A DNA stretch of 64,000 nt, from positions 132,762,716-132,826,715 of the forward strand of contig NC_051068.1 of assembly GCF_004664715.2 (NCBI RefSeq), in the 5' to 3' direction. A program made the position numbers and the translations under genes. Of this stretch, positions 42,790 to 53,050 are shown in pieces. Under the pieces are notes generated by a model, which searched no databases, had not been told where the DNA came from, and saw only the letters and a program-made list of their open reading frames with translations. The DNA comes from Peromyscus leucopus. Taxonomy: Eukaryota; Chordata; Mammalia; Rodentia; Cricetidae. The stretch's first letter is position 1. Each line of letters begins with the position of its first letter.

Positions 42790-42815
42790 AAAAAAAAAAA
42801 AAAAAAAAAAAAAAA
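42790..42815 (+). repeat. A26 homopolymer
   Basis: Run of A without a recognisable SINE body before it. Confidence 0.95.
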
Positions 42816-43204
42816 TCCAATTGAAATGATTTTTTTCTCACTGACTCTAAACAGAATTAGTTTATTTGTGTTTTGGCAAACTGCTGCTTCTATGGGCTGT
42901 CTTGTGTTTCGACCCAACATGTTTATTTTATATCTCGAAACTTCTATTCCAGTGATTACATCTGATTTATTTTGTGTTCAGTCTAACTGCTAAGTATATG
43001 TCATCACGTCATTTAATTTAAACAGAACATGAATTGGCTGTTCTGGCTTTTCTCGTTAAAAGAAATCTAGTAATTTACAGTGCCCCCTCCCCAAAAAAAA
43101 GTCACAGTGAAGAACACTAAATAACAATGAATGATAGTCAAGAGAGAAGAGGAGAGGGGAGGAGAAGGTGGGTGGGGAAGAGGAGATTCCAAGATAGAAA
43201 TGTT
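42816..43204. other. AT-rich spacer with a purine tract
   Basis: A GA-rich tract is at 43140-43185. No gene. Confidence 0.4.
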
Positions 43205-43231
43205 TGCTTTTTATTTAAAGTTTATTTATTA

Positions 43232-43269
<38 letters not shown>

Positions 43270-43440
43270 AGTTTATATGCACTACATGCATGTGGCCAGT
43301 GGAGGCCAGAAGAAGGTGTCAGATGCCTTGGAACTAGAGTTGCAGTAGTTATAGACACCATGTAGATTCTGGGAGCCAACCTGGTCCTCTGCAAGAACAC
43401 TGAGCACTCACCCCCTGGCGTTTCCAGCCCAGACACCTGG
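43205..43440 (-). repeat. B3-type SINE with (TG)16 tail
   Basis: The TG array is at 43236-43267. Then agtggaggccagaagaaggt, gattctgggagccaacctgg and tgagcactcaccccctggcg. Confidence 0.75.
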
Positions 43441-43865
43441 GTTTTTTTCTCCTTGTTGTTGTTTGTTTGTTTGTTTTAAATAGTTTAATAGTTTCTTTAA
43501 AGATTGTCACTATTTCTTTCCTATTTTCTTTCCTTGGACCATCACCCCTCCCCGACACACACACACACAAACACTCTTTCACTATTCATTTTTGGAAACA
43601 TGGGATGACTGAGCAGACGGGAAAGGGATAAGTTTTCCTTTACATTCAAGGCCAGATTTGGGTAGGGTGAGGAGAAAAGATTTTAAGAGTAAATAAGCAG
43701 TGTCTTTAAAATCCTTTTCGTATCTTTCATATCTTTTTGTGGGGTGGGAATTGTGAGGAAAGGTCTGGAGAGAATCTAATGAAAGTATGCTTGTCTTCCT
43801 GGGAATCATAGATATACATTATTAAATCCCCAGAGCTGTGCAGACATGGCCGTAGATTCAATTTT
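43441..43865. other. Unique-looking spacer
   Basis: A short CA patch at 43554-43568. No gene. Confidence 0.4.
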
Positions 43866-43869
43866 AAGA

Positions 43870-44020
43870 ATCTTTATCCTCCCAGAACTTAGGAGGCAGA
43901 GGCAGGAGGATCTCTGAGTTCGAGGCCAGCCTGGTCTACATAGTAAGTTCCAGGACAGCCAGGGCTACACAGAGAAACTATGTCTCAAAAACAAAAACAA
44001 AAAACAAAAACCAAAAAAGG
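43870..44020 (+). repeat. B1 SINE, 5' truncated
   Basis: agaacttaggaggcagaggc to aaacaaaaacaaaaaacaaa. The duplication may be aagaatcttt / ggaatctttg on either side. Confidence 0.88.
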
Positions 44021-45005
44021 AATCTTTGTCTTTGAAGCCAGGGAGAGGGCTTAAAATACACACATTTGGTAAAATAAACATTGATTTCAGACTATTGTGC
44101 CCCTCTCCAGAGCAGGAGGGGGAAAGCATGGAAATCCTTCCATCGTGAACAGGCTCACTTCCTTTCAGACCAGGAAGCTGCTGTGTAACACTGTTCTACA
44201 TTCACACCTAGAGACTCCAGACAATGTGCACCCAGATTCACGCGACAGCCCTCAGACCCTTTAAATATGTGAACATTCATTTACAAAAGTTAGGCAACAA
44301 AGAAACTAATTAGTGGAGATTGTTTCCACTGATACCAAGTCAGGCCTTTCACACACAATATTGATGTCAGAGGAATCCAGTGCCTTCTGTGGCTCAGACT
44401 GGATCACTGCAGCCTGGCTGGAAGGAGGAATGTGTTGGTAGCTCACTAAAGACATGTGACCACTTATCCATGTTGTGTGGAGAAATAGAAACCTATTCTG
44501 ATCCTTCAAGAGTCCCTCTAGGTATTCTCACGAAGGCTGTCTTCAAGGAAGATTTGTTTACACCTCTTATAACAGGAGGCTGTAGTAATGACGTGAAGCA
44601 TGGACCGTGTAGAGAACTCAGAAGGGGCTGGCTAGGGACATGAGGAAGCCATGACTCTACAGCATGTTAACAGGCCAAGTTCTTTGTCTCACCAGGTCAG
44701 GAATGGAGCTTTTTCTCCATTGAAGAAAGATCATGTTTTTACTCAACACAGAGAGCAAAACATGGAGATATGAGTTTCCTTTAAAGTTAATTTTCTTTCT
44801 TTCTTCCTCTTGGCTCATTCTTATTTCCATCTTAAGTTTCATTCAATACGTTTCACTAACTGGGATCTGTCTTGCTTTCCTAAATATTAAATTATAAAAT
44901 ACAGTATATCAATTCCCTTCATTGCTTTTTCAACTTCAACCATTCTGCCACCAGCCCCTCCCTTCCAGACTTCTGGCTTCTTCCTCCTTGTTATTGTTAA
45001 ATACA
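44021..45005. other. Low-repeat stretch
   Basis: Nothing recognised as a gene or repeat. Confidence 0.4.
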
Positions 45006-45026
45006 GACACACACACACAGACACAC

Positions 45027-45080
<54 letters not shown>
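45006..45080 (+). repeat. (CA)n-(TA)n microsatellite
   Basis: acacacacacagacacacac is followed by about 26 TA; a strong candidate for cruciform or melting structure. Confidence 0.97.
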
Positions 45081-45084
<4 letters not shown>

Positions 45085-45214
45085 CTGCTATTCAGTGTTG
45101 CACGAACCTGATTTCAGGGCTCCCACTTGGTATTATTAGATAACCAACTTGAGGGCTCCTCCATGGAGGAGATCTACCTACCCACCTCAGCATCCTTAGT
45201 TGCCTGTAGCTCTT

Positions 45215-45560
45215 TGACTAGGGTGGGACCCCGTGAGTTTTCCCTTCTCCATGAGCATGTCTAGTGATGTAGGTCTCATTTAGGCAGCCATACTGTTGGG
45301 ATACCCTAAGTAAAGCTTCTAGTTGTTTCTGGAAGACACAGTCTCGCAGCAGATTTCCTGCTCCTCTGGCTCTTACAACCTTTCCACCACAGCTGCAGGA
45401 GCTGTGCTGCAGATGTATCCATTGGGCTGGGAACCCCATACATTTTCTCTCTGTGTTTTGACCTGTTGTAGTTTTCTGTAACGGTCTCTGTCTGTTGTTT
45501 ATCCAGGATCTCCCTCCTGTTCCCACCAGCACCAGTTGGACTGATGTTAGGGAAAGCCAA
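45215..45560 (-). repeat. Probable rodent interspersed repeat, family not named
   Basis: cagatttcctgctcctctgg, ctcttacaacctttccacca and gatgtatccattgggctggg recall a common rodent repeat. The open frames on the minus strand (up to 104 codons) have no known domain. Confidence 0.45.
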
Positions 45561-45644
45561 CAGGAAACTGGTGAAGGGATGGGTAGGGAACTGGGAGACC
45601 TACACAGGCTATGAGGTCCTTTCTTTGCATTTCTGATTCCTTGG

Positions 45645-46162
45645 TGTAGTGGTTGTTTGCCACTCTTTTGGGTTTTTTTTGGGGGGGGGCTGACACCCAG
45701 CTCCCAAATAAATCACAACGAGGCTTATGACTTATAAATGCCTGGCCTTAGCTTAGCTTATTTCTTACCCAGCTTCTCTTAACTTAAATCATCCCATCTA
45801 TCTTTTGCCTCTGGCTTTTATCTTTCTCTATTTCTGTATACCTTCCTTTACTTCTTTCTCTGTGCTTGCTGTGTAGCTGGGTGGCTGGCCCTCTAGACTC
45901 TCCTCTTTCTTGTCCTCTCGCTCCTCTCCTCCTATTTATTCTCTCTGCCTTCCAGCCCTGCCTATCCTTTCTTCCTGTGTTGCTATTGGCCGTTCAGCTC
46001 TTTATTAGACCAATCAAGTGTTTTAGACAGGCAAAGGAAACACAGCTGCAACTGAGTTAAACAAATGCAACACAAAGAATGCAACATATTTTTTACATCA
46101 TTAAAACAAATGTTCCACAGCATAAACAAATGTTGCATATCTTAAAATAATATTCTACAACA
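45645..46162 (-). mobile_element. Solo LTR, perfect 6-bp duplication
   Basis: The plus strand reads TGTAGTGGTTGTTTGCC to TATTCTACAACA. The duplication ccttgg is at 45639-45644 and 46163-46168. On the minus strand it has cttgattggtctaataaaga and tattggccgttcagc-type CCAAT boxes near the centre. Same family as 51144-51584. Confidence 0.9.
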
Positions 46163-46434
46163 CCTTGGTTCCTATCTTCAAACTCAAGATCCTTGTTTCC
46201 TGGACACCAATCAGTGAGCATCTCTGTATTATTGCTTTGTTCACCTACATTAATTACTCTGTTATCTGTGAAATAATAGTGGAGAATCACAGTTGTATCT
46301 TGCACATTCCCATTTTCTTCCTCTGACTTCTACGGGCATTTTCTCCCCTACTCCTTTACCACATTGATGAGGTTATAAATCACACTCCATAATGACAGGC
46401 TCACGGGACTCCGGCAGAGCTAGTCACAAGGAGG

Positions 46435-46439
<5 letters not shown>

Positions 46440-46477
<38 letters not shown>
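46440..46477 (+). repeat. (GA)n microsatellite
   Basis: About 19 GA. Confidence 0.97.
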
Positions 46478-46479
<2 letters not shown>

Positions 46480-46751
46480 CACAAGCTTCTTGAACCAGGG
46501 GAATGTAAACCTAAAGCTTCTGCTGACATAGAATGAAAACAGGAAGGGAAGAGCAGAGCCCCTGAAGGAGCAGACGTAGATGAGGCCCGAGCTCCTCAGT
46601 CTACCAGGCTTTGAACTGGATTGACACCTAGGCTTCCTTGATAGGAATTAAAATTGTTTTGAAACTGGGTTTCCGTTATATGAGCCTTAAGAATTTTGAC
46701 ATAGAAACTGGCTCTGCAGATGCCACTGTCCTGTCACCACTTGCTGCAGCC

Positions 46752-47447
46752 ATGGTCAACCCCACTGTGTTCTTTGCCATCGTAGTTGATGCCGAGCCCT
46801 TGGGGGGGGGTGTCTTCTTCAAGCTGTTTGCAGACAAAGTTCCAAAGACAGCAGAAAGCTTTCATGCTCTGAGCACTGGAGAGAAAGGATTTGGATAGAA
46901 GGGTTCATCCGTTCACAGAATTATTCCAGGATTCTTGTGCCAGGATGGTGACTTCATGTGCCATGGCACTGGTGGCAGGTTCATCTACGGGGAGACATTT
47001 GAGGATGAGCACTTCATCCTCAAGCACACAGGTCCTGGCATTTGTCCATGGAAAACAAATGGTTCCCTGTTGGTTTTATTGTTGTTGTTTTATCTGCACT
47101 GCCAGACTGAATGGCTGGGTGGGTAGCAAACACGTGGTCTTTGGGAAGGTGAAAGAAGACATGAGCATTGTGGAAGCCATGGAGCATTTTTGGGTCCAGG
47201 AATGGCAAGACCAGCAAGAAGATCACCATTTCCAGCTGTGGACAACTCTAATTCTTTTGACTTGTGAGCATCTTACCCATCAGACCATTCCTTCTGTAGC
47301 TCAGGAGAGGACCCCCACCCCATCTGAATTTCTGCTCTCACTGAAGTTCTTTGGGTTCCATATTTTCCTCATTCACCTCCAAGTCCAGCTGGACTACAGA
47401 GTTAAGTTCATGGTTATGAATTAAAAACTAAAGAAGGAAAAAATAGT
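46752..47447 (+). pseudogene. Ppia-ps: Ppia (cyclophilin A) processed pseudogene
   Basis: A decayed intronless copy of peptidyl-prolyl isomerase A, the cytosolic enzyme that turns Xaa-Pro bonds. It starts [18 protein letters not shown], keeps [20 protein letters not shown], then meets an in-frame TAG at 46896-46898 (in place of the Tyr after GFG). The rest continues as [34 protein letters not shown], then a rearranged T-rich patch at about 47045-47095 where sequence is lost, and [19 protein letters not shown]. The 3' UTR is recognisable (aattcttttgacttgtgagc, ccatcagaccattccttctg, gaagttctttgggttccata), ending near an A-rich aaaaactaaagaaggaaaaa. The polyadenylation signal is mutated to aattaaa. 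Stop, frameshift and deletions show that it is not functional. Confidence 0.95.
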
Positions 47448-48050
47448 TTAGACACAGAAACCATATGAATGTTTAGAATGAATCCACAGCATTGCTCCAG
47501 GGCCTGGCACCTGACCAGTGCTCCACAGGCCTTGGAGAAGCTCAAGTGATGGATGATTCATTCGAGCTGAACCTGATGATGCTCTGGCAGAGGGCAAGAA
47601 TTGTGAAAACGGTGTCCTACTATATTATGGTCACAGGGACCATGCGGACTGTGGGTGAGACACAACATTATGGGTGCATGGGGACCACTTAGAAGACAAC
47701 CTGAAAGGCATAGCGCCTGGGGCTGGGTCTTGCCTGGCTACCCAGTGGCTATCTGGCTGGAGACAAGCCAAGTATCTAGATTTAAGTTTCTTCACTGAGA
47801 AATGAGACACAGCAATAGTGCCTCGCTCATTATATTATGAGTGTGGAATGCAAAGCAGTCAATGCACTGTTATGGGGCTGCTGTGGACCCAATATATGCT
47901 GGCTGTAACTATTATCAAATATTTTGGAAGGAGGTACTGTTATGGATTTGGTTTTATAAAATCATAGAACTATTATAAATAATAACTACGAGGCTTTGTG
48001 TGAGCAGGAAAGCTTACCTCCCATTTTATAAGTAACATTCAAAACATCAT
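47448..48050. other. Unique-looking spacer
   Basis: Nothing recognised. Confidence 0.4.
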
Positions 48051-48054
48051 CAGT

Positions 48055-48370
48055 GCCAGGCATGGAGACTCATGCCTGTAGTCAGTTCTCAGGGGACAGA
48101 AGCAAGATCTTTGCCATAGGTTTGAGATAAATTTGTTCTACAATTTCGAGTTCCAGGCCAGCTATGACGACATAGTGAGAGACCCTATCTCAAAAAATGA
48201 AAACAGCAACAAAAATCTAGGGATGTGGCTCATTTCGTAGAACTGCTTGGCGAAGGAGGCCTCGGATCCTCGGCACTGAAATTAGGTTGGAGTGGTACCT
48301 GCAATCAGGTGTAGGGGCGAGAGTATGAGAAGGTGAAGACCCTCCTTGGCTGTGTAGCAAACTGGGGCTA
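48055..48370 (+). repeat. B1-like plus ID-like halves (B4-type)
   Basis: gtgccaggcatggagactca and gagagaccctatctcaaaaa, then tagggatgtggctcatttcg and ggcctcggatcctcggcact. Confidence 0.5.
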
Positions 48371-48454
48371 CAGACACATGAGAGCTTGTTTCAAAAAGAT
48401 CATTGGAATGAGTCCCCATGTGCCTCCCTAACTGCTTGGTCTGGCTTCAAATTC

Positions 48455-48600
48455 AAAAAGCTGAACTGGAGGTGTCGCCCAGTGGTTAGCATGTTTCCCC
48501 TGCGTGTGACAGGCCTTATATGCAGTCCCACGAGCACATGTATACACTCACAAAACGCACAGAAGAGAGAGGTTGGGGCAGAATGTAGAAGAAGAGAGGC
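48455..48600 (+). repeat. B2/ID-type SINE, diverged
   Basis: gaactggaggtgtcgcccag+tggttagc, then gcagtcccacgagcacatgt. Confidence 0.45.
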
Positions 48601-48864
48601 GGGGTGGGAGGGAGAAGAGAAGTGTTTCATCAGAGACTTTATGGGCATTTGCTGGTAATACAGTTCATTCTCCGACAAAAATCCTCAGTAAAATACCAAC
48701 GTTGTTATTCAAAGCATTTGGAATCTCAGCGGATTTTGGCATGTGACCATGAGGACCTCCAGGCAGGCACTGGGCTCCGGCAGCCCGAGTGTATGTGTGT
48801 TGTATCCAGAATGAACAAACAACACCCAGAGAAGCCAAAGGATTTGCCACAGACCTGGTTCACC

Positions 48865-49199
48865 AGCACCAACACTGGGACTCAGGACCTAGCTCAGAGC
48901 ACCAACACTGCGACTCAGGACCTAGCTCGCTGGGACTCAGGACCTAGCTCAGAGCCCACACTGCACTCAGGACCTAGCTCAGAGCACCAACGCTGGGACT
49001 CAGGACCTAGCTCAGAGCACCAACGCTGGACTCAGGACCTAGCTCAGAGCACCAACGCTGGGACTCAGGACCTAGCTCAGACACCAACGCTGGGGCTCAG
49101 ACCTAGCTCAGAGCACCAACACTGGGACTCAGGACCTAGCTCAGAGCACCAACACTGCGACTCAGGACCTAGCTCAGAGCACCAACGCTGGGACTCAGG
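48865..49199 (+). repeat. Minisatellite, about 33 bp x 10.5
   Basis: Units of agcaccaacgctgggactca + ggacctagctcag with several deletions (units 3, 4, 6 and 8 are short). Because 33 is a multiple of 3, one plus-strand frame (48604-49245, 213 codons) stays open and reads as an 11-residue repeat around DSGPSSEHQRW. The frame is a by-product of unit length, not evidence of a gene. Confidence 0.95.
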
Positions 49200-49206
49200 T
49201 CTCCTG

Positions 49207-49270
49207 ACTCTGATTTCACAGGTTAGAGGCATCCTTGGACTCTGATTTCACAGGTTAGAGGCATCCTTGG
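49207..49270 (+). repeat. 32-bp perfect tandem duplication
   Basis: actctgatttcacaggttag + aggcatccttgg occurs at 49207-49238 and again at 49239-49270 without a mismatch: a recent duplication next to the minisatellite. Confidence 0.95.
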
Positions 49271-49549
49271 TCCCTTCCACATGCGTCTCCCTCATGGAGA
49301 GTAAAGAGGTACTTAATTAAAAAAAATATTTATTGATATCTTGTAGTGCTTGAGATGGAAGCCAGAGCCCTGTGCATTTGAGACAAGCACTCTGCCAATG
49401 ACCTATATCACTGGCCCTTCATAGAATCTGCTTCAAGGCAGGGTCTTGCTAAAGTTGGCCAGACTGGTCTCAAGCTTCAATCCTCCTGCCTCAGCATCCA
49501 CCAAACCAGCTTCTTTATTATTTTTTTCCTTGATGTTTAACTTTCGTGT
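49271..49549. other. Spacer with a B4-like remnant
   Basis: gcttgagatggaagccagag, gacaagcactctgccaatga, then ggcagggtcttgctaaagtt suggest a reverse ID-B1 remnant at 49335-49510. Confidence 0.4.
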
Positions 49550-49725
49550 AGGTGTCTGTGTGTGAGCACCTCGTGGATGCCCACGGAGGCCAGAAGAGGG
49601 TCGGATCCTATCGAGTTGTGATCACAGACAGTTGTGAGCTGCTGGACATGGGTGACTGGAACAAAGGGCCTCTGGAGGAGCAGCAGGCACTCTTAACTGC
49701 TGAGCTATCGCTTCTGCCACACGCC
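49550..49725 (-). repeat. B3-type SINE
   Basis: atgcccacggaggccagaag, agctgctggacatgggtgac, actgctgagctatcgcttct. Confidence 0.75.
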
Positions 49726-49800
49726 AACTCTCTTAATGTAAAAAGATAATTTTTTTTGAAGAATTTTTCTATGGCAATAAATATTCCTTAGGAATGTGAT

Positions 49801-49977
49801 TTTTGTTGTTGTTGTTGTTTCTTTCTTTGAGACAGGGTCTCTCGACATAGCCCTGGCTATCCTGGAACTCACTCTGTAGACCAGGCTAGCCTCAAACTCA
49901 CGGAGATCCATGTGCATCTGCTGATGGATCCACCTTCTGAGTGCTGGGATTAAAGGTGTGCGCCACCATGACTGGTG
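49801..49977 (-). repeat. B1 SINE
   Basis: (TTG)n tail, tttgagacagggtctctcga to gtgcgccaccatgactggt. A 10-20-bp extra segment (gtgcatctgctgatggatcc) sits in the body. Confidence 0.88.
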
Positions 49978-50195
49978 ATTTTGTTTTTGAGATAGGGTCT
50001 CCACATTGCCCAGTCTAGTCTTTAGCTCTTGGGCTCAAGTAATATTATTGCCCAAGGAGTGGTGGAGGCCTGTAGCTGTGCACCGTAGCGTCCAGCTAAG
50101 GAAATGACTTCTGTAGTACTGACAGTTGAACCCAGGACATTGCACATAGTAAGTAAACACACTACCACAGAACTATACCTCAATCCCATAAGAGC
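49978..50195 (-). repeat. B4-like remnant
   Basis: gatagggtctccacattgcc, cagttgaacccaggacattg. Confidence 0.4.
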
Positions 50196-50305
50196 TAACT
50201 TCCTTCCTTCCTTCCTTCCTTCCTTCCTTCCTTCCTTCCTCCCTCTCTCTTTTCCTTCCTTCCTTTCCTTTTTTGTCTGTCTGTCTGTCTATATCCCCCA
50301 CCCCC
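50196..50305 (+). repeat. (TTCC)n-(CTGT)n microsatellite
   Basis: About 11 TTCC units, a CT-rich stretch, then gtctgtctgtctgtct. Confidence 0.95.
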
Positions 50306-50324
50306 AACACACATACTGGCTTCT

Positions 50325-50430
50325 TTCTTACTTTCTTAGAAAGAGACTCACTATGTGGCCCAGGCTGACTTTGAATTTATAGTTTTCCTGCCTCATGGCT
50401 GGGATTGTAGGTTACCATACCCTGTAAGAA
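50325..50430 (-). repeat. Degenerate B1-like piece
   Basis: agagactcactatgtggccc, ctgggattgtaggttaccat. Confidence 0.5.
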
Positions 50431-50431
50431 T

Positions 50432-50465
<34 letters not shown>

Positions 50466-50498
50466 ATCTGTCTGTCTGTCTGTCTGTCTGTCTATACA
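50431..50498 (+). repeat. (TG)n-(TCTG)n microsatellite
   Basis: About 15 TG, then about 8 TCTG. Confidence 0.96.
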
Positions 50499-50569
50499 CA
50501 TATGTGGAGGCGAGACGTTAATGCGCTGTCTTCAGTTACTTGGCACTTTACCTTTCTAAAAATTAATTA

Positions 50570-50713
50570 ATTAATTAGAGACAGAGTCTTATTATGTAGC
50601 TCTGGCTGCCCTGGATCTCACTTCGTAGACCAGACTGGCCTCAGACTCATAGTGACCCACTTGCCTCCGCCTCCCAAGTGCTGGGATTAAAGGTGTGTGC
50701 ACCACACCTGGCA
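50570..50713 (-). repeat. B1 SINE
   Basis: attagagacagagtcttatt to gtgtgtgcaccacacctggc. Confidence 0.88.
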
Positions 50714-50925
50714 CCCCTTTACTTTTTGAGACAAAGTCTCTCCCTGAACCTACTCATCAGTTTGACTAGGCCGGCCAGCCGATGTGCTCCAGGGCTCCCC
50801 CTGCTTCTGCCTCCCAGGGTCAGGATCACTGGCAAGCACTGCCATGATCAGCTTCTACATGGGCTCTGGAGATCCCAGCTCAGGACCTCCTCATGTAACA
50901 AGCACCTTAGCAACAGAGCCATTAC
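50714..50925 (-). repeat. B3-type composite remnant
   Basis: tgagacaaagtctctccctg, ccagctcaggacctcctcat, accttagcaacagagcc. Confidence 0.5.
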
Positions 50926-51143
50926 TATTACTATTACTATTATGATTATTTTCATTGCAGCCCAATAATGTAATTTTTAATGGTGGCATAATTATTGTGT
51001 GGGCATGCAATCATTTATTAAATACTTACCGTTTTTTGTTTGTTTTCCCATTTTTATTATATCTGACATGTAGAGAATTGCTTTACTGTGCTGTCTTACT
51101 CCCAAACTGGTGAATCTTTATGTGAGTTTTCTCATCTATAAAT

Positions 51144-51584
51144 TGTTGTAGAATATTATTTGAAGGTGTGTTATGTTTGTTTATGTTGCTGTTTGCTTAA
51201 CTCTGTGAAGCTGTGTTAATAAAGAATTAAATAGGCAATGGCAAGGCAGGAGAAAGGACAGGTGTGGCTGGCAGGCAGAGAGGATATATAGAAGGAGAAA
51301 TCTGGGAGGAAAAAAGAAGAGTAGCCAGAGAAGGAGGATGACTCCAGGGGCCAGCCATACAGCTATACAGCAAGCCACAGAGTAAGAGTAAGATTTAGAG
51401 AAGTAAGAGAATGGGAAAAGCCCAGAGGCCAAAGGTAGATGGGACAAGTTAAGTTAAAGAAAGCTGGCTAGAAACAAGCCAAGCTAAGGCCAGGCATTTA
51501 TAAATAAGAATAAGCCTCCGTGAGTGATTTATTTGGGAGCTGGGTGGCAGACCCCCCAAAAGAGAAAAACAACAACAACTAGCA
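51144..51584 (+). mobile_element. Solo LTR
   Basis: TGTTGTAGAATATTATTTG to ACAACAACTAGCA, same family as 45645-46162 on the other strand. Flanks ataaat and atacta match at only 4 of 6, so this copy is older or mutated. It lacks part of the CCAAT/AATAAA block kept in the other copy. Confidence 0.82.
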
Positions 51585-51973
51585 ATACTATTCCTAAGGC
51601 CATTGAGAGAATCCAGTGACTTCGGTCTCTATGAAAGACAAAAAACTGTGCCTGGCATGTAAGCACTCAATTCCATTTGCTATGGTCATTATTCCTAACT
51701 TTAGATATTTGTGGTTAGTATCCAAAACAGAATTAAACTGACTACTTGCTATTAAGCACATCAAATGATGCCCTCTAAAGATACTGTAATATTGTGTGTG
51801 TGTGTTTTTTCAGGAATTTGCTTTTTCAAATTACCCATAGTTTGCTGTATGTTTCATTATGAATAATGATTGAATTTATGTTTGACTAGATTTTTTTTCT
51901 GTGCCTCAGGATGTCCTTGGAAGGAAGGTGGGGGTCTCTGCATATCAGAAGTTACTTGCCAGCATTAGGGTTT
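51585..51973. other. AT-rich spacer
   Basis: No gene or repeat recognised. Confidence 0.4.
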
Positions 51974-52380
51974 TGTAGCATGAATCTTAAAAGGTCTTAT
52001 TAATAAAAACAAACCTGGAACCAGGTATTGGGGTGAACACTAAAAGATCAGAGAAACAGAACTGGCCAAAGATATCCTCGCCTCGCCAACTTCTCAGCTG
52101 ATCTCATTTCCTCAAACTGGAAGCCTCTGTGTCCTCATCCAAATGGATCTCAGCTGAACTACTGCTGAAAGCTAAAAGCTTAAAAAGACTCTGGTCCTCA
52201 CACCTTATATACCTTTCTGCTTCCTGCCATCATTCCTGGGATTAAGGGAGTGTGTCACCATGCCTGGCTGTTTCCAGTGTGGCTTTGAACTCACAGGAAT
52301 TAGAGATCTTTCAGTGTTTACCCCAATACCTGACTATGGGTTTGTTTTTATTAATAAGAACTTTTAAGATCCGTGCTACA
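51974..52380 (-). mobile_element. LTR with 3'-LTR-like ends at both termini
   Basis: The left arm (51974-52049, TGTAGCATGAATCTTAAAAG...) and the right arm (52305-52380, ending ...CTTTTAAGATCCGTGCTACA) are inverted repeats, 66 of 76 identical by hand alignment. Both resemble the reverse of the 3' end of the mys-like LTR at 5962-6457. The outer duplication gggttt is perfect (51968-51973, 52381-52386). The body has a B1-like fragment (gtgtgtcaccatgcctggct) and on the minus strand a TATA-like ggtatataagg. The normal 5' LTR end (TGTGGTG.TATTTTATT) is missing. Confidence 0.8.
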
Positions 52381-52386
52381 GGGTTT

Positions 52387-52914
52387 GAAAGACACAAAGG
52401 CCTGCTCATTTGATTGGCTGGACATTGGTTCAACAAGGTTACCGGCTAGCTAGTCACCTGGAGAGCCTGCTGTGGTTGGGCCAGCAGCTGCAGGTCAGAA
52501 GTTCAGAAACAAAGAGTGAAATCCCAGGATTAACTGTCATGCCCTCAAATCAAATAGTTCTCCGTTGAGTCAACTTCCCATGGTAATTGGGCAGCTTTGC
52601 CACCACTGCTGTGTGTCTGCCACATTCTCATTGGCACCGACAAGGCAGGACACAGTAGAAAAGCAATTTACTGGTAGAAGCTGCTTTTCAGGAGGGTCTC
52701 AGGGGAGCACCAGCCATCCCAGGGGAGGGTGGTTTTGTCCTTTGGCAGTGCGGTGGGAAAGAATGTGGAATCCTAAGAACTGTCTAAGCTCTGTCTGGGC
52801 CAATAACCAGCCGTGCACCCAAAGCAAATGACTCAAGCTTCTCTTTTTATAAAGTTAAGAACTTCTTTCATTTTGTTCTTCAGATTCCTGTTAGATTTTT
52901 TTTTTCCCAAAAAG
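52387..52914. other. Unique-looking spacer
   Basis: Nothing recognised. Confidence 0.4.
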
Positions 52915-53050
52915 GGGCGGTAGGCTAAGCAGGGTACCCCATACTTGTAAACCCATCATGTCAGAGATGGAGTAGGAGGATCGGGAGTTCAAGGCTAGCC
53001 TTAGTGGATCTGAGGCTAGCTTGTGTTGCTTCTCAAAAAACAAAACAACA
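52915..53050 (+). repeat. Diverged B1-type SINE
   Basis: gcagggtaccccatacttgt, gggagttcaaggctagcctt. Confidence 0.55.

Noticed and set aside
46752..47424. Functional cyclophilin A gene
   Set aside because: In-frame stop at 46896, frameshift and missing core segment.
48865..49199. CRISPR-like array or repeat-protein gene
   Set aside because: Units are directly tandem with no unique spacers, the setting is mammalian, and the open frame follows from the 33-bp unit length.
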